This document shows positions 51,925-55,827 of a stretch of DNA of 55,827 nt, piece by piece. The stretch comes from Acidimicrobiia bacterium (GTDB taxonomy: Bacteria; Actinomycetota; Acidimicrobiia; Acidimicrobiales; Poriferisodalaceae): the NCBI GenBank assembly GCA_022822525.1, contig JAJEBN010000079.1:1-55827 (forward strand), written 5' to 3'. The notes under the pieces are model-generated. The model saw only the letters and a program-made list of their open reading frames with translations, made no database searches and was not told where the DNA came from. Numbering within the stretch: the stretch's first letter is position 1; every line of letters starts with the position of its first letter. The translations under genes were made by a program, and so were the position numbers.

Positions 51925-52064
51925 CGCGTGCACGCCGAGAACGGCCGCGCGTCGAGACGACGGCTGGGCGTGAGATAACTTCGATCCGCCGCGCCGCCGT
52001 GCGCCCAGAGCTCGGGGCTCGACAACCCGGGTGCGCAAGATGGGGCGGCGGGGAGGGAGAGGGG

Positions 52065-53234
52065 ATGATCGAAGCGGTCAGCGCTCGTGTCCTGACGCCC
52101 GAATGGGCGCCGACGGTCATCCCCGCGCCATACGACGCACTGACACGCGACGAGCGGGCCCAGCATCTCGCAGAGAACCCCGACTCGTTCGCACACGTAG
52201 CCGGATCGCCGCCGGAGACCTTCGGCCACCCGAGCGAGCACCTGCGACACGCCGCCCGCAGCACCGAGGCGCTGGACCGGCTGATCGGGCTCGGTGCCTT
52301 CGGAGCCACCCGGGCACCGAGCCTCTACGTCCATTGCGTCGAAGCAAACGGCTACATCCAGCACGCGCTGCTGGGAGCCGTCGACCTCAACACCCACGTG
52401 CTGCGGCCCCACGAGGACACTCAGCCGGGCCGGGTCCACGGCTTGGCGGTGCACTTCACCGAGGTCGGCCGCATGTCCAGCCCGGTGGTGGTCACCGCGC
52501 CGAGACTGGACAGCGTCGTCAGCGTCATCGAGGCCACGCTCGCGGCAGCGGGCGATCCTTCGCCGCTGGAGCCTCTGCTGGACACCAAGACCGCTGACGG
52601 GGCCCGTGTCACGCTGTGGCCGGCAGTGATCCAAGCCGGCACCAGCGTCGACCTCGAGGGCCCGCTGTACATCGTCGACGGGCATCACCGGGTCGCCGCT
52701 GCCCGCCAGGCCGGCTTCACCCAGGTGCTCGTCGCGCTGGTGCCGGCCTCGGAGTTGCATCTCGGCGGCTTCGACCGGGAATTGAGCGAACTCGACATCA
52801 TGCCGAGGCGCGTGGCCGAGCTGCTGGGCACCCGCTGCGAGGTTGTCGACGCTGCCGATGCCGCTGCTGCTCGCCCGACCGAGCCCGGCTGGATCGGCGT
52901 CGGCGTGGCCGGACATTGGTTCCGGGCGCGACGCCTCGATGTCGATGACCCGGCCGACATGCCCTCGGGTGTCGACCCGGCGAGCGGACTCGATGCGGCG
53001 TTCGTGCACGACTTCGTGCTGGCCGAGATCTTCGGCGTCACCAACGCCTCCGATCCCAGGATCACCTACCGGCCCACCAGCGTTGCCGTGGCCGATGCGC
53101 CCGTCACGATCATGCTGGCGCCTGCGCCGCTCGACGCGGTCTTTGACGTGGCAGATTTCGGCGGCGTGATGCCCCCGAAGACCACCTACTTCCTGCCGAA
53201 AGCCCGATCGGGCGTGCTGCTGGTCCGCTGTTGA
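52065..53234 (+). CDS. DUF1015-family protein
   Basis: 389 residues. PAPYDALTRDERAQHLAENP and SFAHV are the N-terminal hallmarks of DUF1015. PLYIVDGHHRVAAARQAG carries the conserved HHR motif. The family resembles ADP-dependent serine kinase and ParB-like nucleases, but function is not settled. The ATG at 52065 has AGGGAGAGGGG upstream. CobU starts 13 nt after its stop, suggesting a shared transcript. Confidence 0.87.
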   Translation: MIEAVSARVLTPEWAPTVIPAPYDALTRDERAQHLAENPDSFAHVAGSPPETFGHPSEHLRHAARSTEALDRLIGLGAFGATRAPSLYVHCVEANGYIQHALLGAVDLNTHVLRPHEDTQPGRVHGLAVHFTEVGRMSSPVVVTAPRLDSVVSVIEATLAAAGDPSPLEPLLDTKTADGARVTLWPAVIQAGTSVDLEGPLYIVDGHHRVAAARQAGFTQVLVALVPASELHLGGFDRELSELDIMPRRVAELLGTRCEVVDAADAAAARPTEPGWIGVGVAGHWFRARRLDVDDPADMPSGVDPASGLDAAFVHDFVLAEIFGVTNASDPRITYRPTSVAVADAPVTIMLAPAPLDAVFDVADFGGVMPPKTTYFLPKARSGVLLVRC

Positions 53235-53247
53235 TGGGCCCCGTCCG

Positions 53248-53802
53248 GTGCTGATCGCGCTCACGGGCGGTGCTCGCAGCGGGAAGTCCAGGGCGGCCGT
53301 CGCATTGGCGAATTCGCTGGACGCCCCGGTGACCTTCATCGCGACGGCCGAAGCCGGCGATGCCGAGATGGCCGAGCGCATCGAGCGCCACCGCGCAGAG
53401 CGGCCTGCGGGATGGACGACGGCCGAGGCGCCGTTCCACCTCGTCGACGCTGCAGGACAGGTGAACCCGGCCGAGACGGTCGTGATCGACTGCCTGTCCA
53501 TGTGGGCGGCGAACCGGATGCTGGAGGGAAGCCGTGCCGACGCCGGCGCCGATGCCGCACGTGTGAGCGAGATCATGGCCGAGACCTGCGAGCTGGTCGC
53601 TTGCCTGCAAGGACGCGTGGGCACCTCCATCGTGGTGACCAACGAGGTCGGCTCGGGCGTGGTTCCGGCTACGCCGCTCGGGCGCGCGTACCGCGACGCG
53701 CTGGGTTCAGCGAACCAGATCGTCGTCGGCGCTGCGGATCGGGCCTGCCTCGTCGTGGCTGGACGGCTGCTGGAACTTGCCGCGCCTGACGGCTGGACCT
53801 GA
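53248..53802 (+). CDS. cobU: Adenosylcobinamide kinase/guanylyltransferase
   Basis: 184 residues. LIALTGGARSGKSRAAVALA is the P-loop. FIATAEAGDAEMAERIERHR gives the guanylylated His, followed by RPAGWTTAEAP. TVVIDCLSMWAANRM and VVTNEVGSGVVPATPLGRAY are typical of CobU. It phosphorylates adenosylcobinamide and adds GMP. Its GTG start is 13 nt after the DUF1015 gene. Confidence 0.92.
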   Translation: MLIALTGGARSGKSRAAVALANSLDAPVTFIATAEAGDAEMAERIERHRAERPAGWTTAEAPFHLVDAAGQVNPAETVVIDCLSMWAANRMLEGSRADAGADAARVSEIMAETCELVACLQGRVGTSIVVTNEVGSGVVPATPLGRAYRDALGSANQIVVGAADRACLVVAGRLLELAAPDGWT

Positions 53803-53806
53803 GGCG

Positions 53807-54862
53807 GTGCCGGGATTGTCATCTGGAGATCGCCGGCACCGCACCTCGTCCCTGCTCGAGCGAATGCTGGTGGACCTCCCAGGGCCCGACGAGGCTGCGC
53901 AGCAGACCGTGGCGGAGCGGGCGTCGGGAATCCTGCGACCCGCCGGCGCATTCGGACCGCTGGACCGGGTGGCAGCGTGGCTGGCCGGCTGGCAGGGGAC
54001 CATCGAACCACGTGTCGAACGCCCGGCGGTGCTCGTGTTCGCGGCCGACCACGGGGTTGCTGCGGAAGGCGTGAGCGCCTATCCCGCCGAAGCCACGGCG
54101 GCGATGGTCGAAGCGGTCGCCCAGGGAGTCGCGACCATCTCGGCGGTGGCGCGCCTGGTTGGCGCCACGGTGCGTGTCGACGATCTCGGTGTCGGTGATC
54201 CCACCGGAAACCTGCGGGTGACCGATGCGATGACGCCGGCCTCGTTCGACGAGGCCGTCGAGGCGGGCGCTGCCGCGGTGTCCGAGGCAGCCGGCGACGG
54301 GGCGGACTTGGTGATCCTCGGTGAGCTGGGCATCGGCAACACCACTGCAGCGGCGGCGGTCTGCGGCGGGCTCTTCGGCGCGGATGCTGAGTCGCTGGAC
54401 GAGGCGGCTGCGCTGTGGACCGGACCGGGCACAGGTGTGGAGGGCGACGCCCTGGCCCACAAGCGAACGGTGGTGCGGGACGCGCTGGCTCGCGTCGGGG
54501 AGGTCGCGCCGCTGGAGGCACTTCGGCGGCTGGGTGGCCGTGAACTGGCCGCGATGGCCGGGGCGGCCGTGGCAGCGCGGCATCGCTCGATGCCGGTGGT
54601 GATCGACGGCTTCATCTGCACTGCGGCGCTTGCGCCCCTGCAATTGGCCCAAGCGGGCAGCCTGGATCACTGCATCGCCGGGCACTGCTCGGCTGAGCCG
54701 GGTCACGAGCACTTGCTGGAGCGGCTCGGTCTCGAGCCGTTGCTGCGCCTCGATCTGCGCCTCGGCGAGGGCTCGGGGGCGCTCGCGGCCGTTCCCATCA
54801 TCAGGATCGCAGCGACTGCGGTCACCGATGTCGCCACACTGGCCGAGTGGGGCCTGGCGTGA
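53807..54862 (+). CDS. cobT: Nicotinate-nucleotide:dimethylbenzimidazole phosphoribosyltransferase
   Basis: About 351 residues. FAADHGVAAEGVSAYPAEAT, GELGIGNTTAAAAVCGGLFG, and DLRLGEGSGALAAVPIIRIA (with the catalytic Glu) identify CobT, which makes alpha-ribazole phosphate for the lower cobalamin ligand. The start is best placed at the GTG at 53807; an upstream TTG lies inside cobU. The stop overlaps the first of three mini-ORFs before cobS. Confidence 0.92.
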   Translation: MPGLSSGDRRHRTSSLLERMLVDLPGPDEAAQQTVAERASGILRPAGAFGPLDRVAAWLAGWQGTIEPRVERPAVLVFAADHGVAAEGVSAYPAEATAAMVEAVAQGVATISAVARLVGATVRVDDLGVGDPTGNLRVTDAMTPASFDEAVEAGAAAVSEAAGDGADLVILGELGIGNTTAAAAVCGGLFGADAESLDEAAALWTGPGTGVEGDALAHKRTVVRDALARVGEVAPLEALRRLGGRELAAMAGAAVAARHRSMPVVIDGFICTAALAPLQLAQAGSLDHCIAGHCSAEPGHEHLLERLGLEPLLRLDLRLGEGSGALAAVPIIRIAATAVTDVATLAEWGLA

Positions 54863-54945
54863 GCCTGCGAAACGTGGGGGATTCGGCGTGAGCCTGCGGA
54901 ACGTGGGGGATTCGGCGTGAGCCTGCGAAACGTGGGGGACTCGGC
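54859..54945 (+). repeat. Three 29-bp tandem repeats forming overlapping mini-ORFs before cobS
   Basis: Units start at 54859, 54888 and 54917; a fourth partial unit is the start of cobS (54946). Each unit encodes GTG to TGA, MSLRNVGDSA-stop. The TGA of each overlaps the GTG of the next as GTGA, and the first GTG overlaps the cobT stop. cobS begins MSLRVAWAF, so the repeats copy its start region. No ribosome-binding site is apparent. Repeats differ by one base per unit. Confidence 0.85.
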
Positions 54946-55692
54946 GTGAGCCTGCGCGTTGCGTGGGCGTTCCTGACGCGGCTGCCGGGAGGCGCACACC
55001 CGTCGACCGAGCGGGACCTGGGCCGCAGCGTCCCATGGTTCCCACTCGTCGGCGCGATCGTCGGGGTGCTGAGCGGCGGGGTGTTCTGGGCCGTGTGGAC
55101 GCCGCTCGGCGCGCCGCTTGCGGCAATCCTCGCGGTCGCCACGGGCGCTGCGCTGACGGGCGCATTCCATGAGGACGGGCTCGCGGACACCGTGGATGCG
55201 CTGGGCGGGACGACCCCTGAGCAGCGCCGCGAGATCATGAAGGACTCCCGCCTCGGCACGTTCGGGACGCTGGCGCTGGTGCTGGCGACGCTGGTGCAGG
55301 TATTTGCTGTCATGCCGTTGGCCGCACGCGACGCGATCATCGCCATGGCTCTCGCCCATGGAGTCGGCCGGGCGTCGGCAGTGACAGCGATGTCATTGAT
55401 GCGGGCGGCGTCGGGCTCTGGTTTGGGGCATGGTTACGCGGCCCACCTTCGGGCTGCGCCATGCGCCGTGTCGTTGCTGGTCAGCTACGGCGCGGCGTTC
55501 GCTCTCGGGCCTGTGGGTGTGTTTGCCGTTGGTGCGGCGACCGGTGGTGCAGTGTTGGTCGGGCTCGTCGCTTACCGCCGGTTCGGCGGCATGACCGGTG
55601 ATGTCCTGGGCGCGACCGCCCAAGTCAGCCAGATTGCCGGGCTGGTGGCGGTGTCGCGACTGCTCGACGACTTCGGCTGGTTCTGGACCTAG
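54946..55692 (+). CDS. cobS: Adenosylcobinamide-GDP ribazoletransferase (cobalamin synthase)
   Basis: 248 residues. SLRVAWAFLTRLPGG and FHEDGLADTVDALGG are the hallmarks of CobS, and several membrane segments follow (VPWFPLVGAIVGVLSGGVFW, TLALVLATLVQVF, SLLVSYGAAFALG). It joins alpha-ribazole phosphate to adenosylcobinamide-GDP. Translation is likely coupled to upstream reading through the GTGA chain of mini-ORFs. Confidence 0.92.
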   Translation: MSLRVAWAFLTRLPGGAHPSTERDLGRSVPWFPLVGAIVGVLSGGVFWAVWTPLGAPLAAILAVATGAALTGAFHEDGLADTVDALGGTTPEQRREIMKDSRLGTFGTLALVLATLVQVFAVMPLAARDAIIAMALAHGVGRASAVTAMSLMRAASGSGLGHGYAAHLRAAPCAVSLLVSYGAAFALGPVGVFAVGAATGGAVLVGLVAYRRFGGMTGDVLGATAQVSQIAGLVAVSRLLDDFGWFWT

Positions 55693-55790
55693 GAGACTGC
55701 TGAGCAATTGAGTGCTGTGGGCGTCGGTTTGGTGTTGTGACGCGGTTGGCGGGTTTGACGGCTGGTGCGGGAGTCGGCGGCGTGGGGGGG

Positions 55791-55827
55791 TCAGGCGGTG
55801 GCCCAGTTGGTGCCGTTGTGGTGCAGG
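55791..55827 (-). CDS. C-terminal end of an unidentified protein (right edge)
   Basis: Twelve codons on the minus strand read LHHNGTNWATA-stop. The sequence is too short for any family. The bases 55693-55790 between it and cobS contain no supported gene. Confidence 0.25.
   Translation of the reverse strand, partial: LHHNGTNWATA

Noticed and set aside
53200..53250. Cobalamin riboswitch before cobU
   Set aside because: The DUF1015 stop is only 13 nt upstream, so there is no room for a riboswitch; none was found before DUF1015 by eye either.
51873..54521. 882-codon open frame on the minus strand across DUF1015, cobU and cobT
   Set aside because: It is antisense to three recognised genes, with Pro/Arg/Ser-rich low-complexity composition.
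1..55827. CRISPR arrays, tRNA and rRNA genes, complete IS elements
   Set aside because: No regularly spaced repeat array, cloverleaf-like tRNA sequence, rRNA segment or transposase was found; the repeats seen are local duplications.

Overview
The window is high-GC, gene-dense DNA on both strands. It most resembles an Actinomycetota chromosome, probably Acidimicrobiia or a related lineage; this is inferred from gene content, with no marker gene to prove it. The signs are an Rv2466c-like (mycothiol-type) DsbA-fold protein, many CaiB/BaiF CoA-transferases, LLM flavin oxidoreductases, many GTG starts, and several genes where a TANNNT -10 box sits 6-8 nt before the start codon (leaderless mRNAs). 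No rRNA, tRNA, CRISPR array or complete insertion sequence was seen.

Layout. 1-2.4 kb: Pnkp (cut by the left edge) and Hen1, the known bacterial RNA-repair cassette. 2.5-10.1 kb: a DUF4389 membrane protein, a TPP enzyme, then a leftward run with an acyl-CoA-dehydrogenase-like flavoprotein, an Ldh-family oxidoreductase, an isocitrate/isopropylmalate-type dehydrogenase, DUF2269 and a YbdK-type ligase. 10.2-18.7 kb: a molybdopterin oxidoreductase, two MFS transporters, a zinc alcohol dehydrogenase, an SDR and an epoxide-hydrolase-like enzyme. 18.8-35.3 kb: a FitAB-like toxin-antitoxin pair, then a catabolic stretch with three crotonases, CoA-transferases, two VOC proteins, esterase, amidohydrolase, LLM and acetoacetate-decarboxylase-like genes, plus a divergent pair of dodecin genes. 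35.4-36.1 kb: an ArsR-VOC operon with a clear operator.

36.1-41.4 kb is the accessory part: an intact Phd-VapC module, two 3' remnants of a vapC-like gene, a frameshifted small gene, a translationally coupled pair of small uncharacterised genes, a HicB-like gene broken by an amber codon, a lipoprotein, and a membrane J-domain protein with three cysteine-rich repeats. 41.6-52 kb returns to CoA and amidohydrolase metabolism. 52-55.7 kb holds DUF1015 and the cobU-cobT-cobS genes for the end of cobalamin synthesis; a 29-bp tandem repeat makes a chain of overlapping mini-ORFs between cobT and cobS.

The strongest hidden signal is at 42780-43442. The Rv2466c-like gene has an in-frame TGA exactly where the first cysteine of the CPWC active site belongs, followed by a perfect 7-bp hairpin with an AGGUG loop 21 nt downstream. 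This reads as a selenocysteine codon with a bacterial SECIS, so the gene is probably an intact selenoprotein that ordinary gene calling would truncate at its active site.
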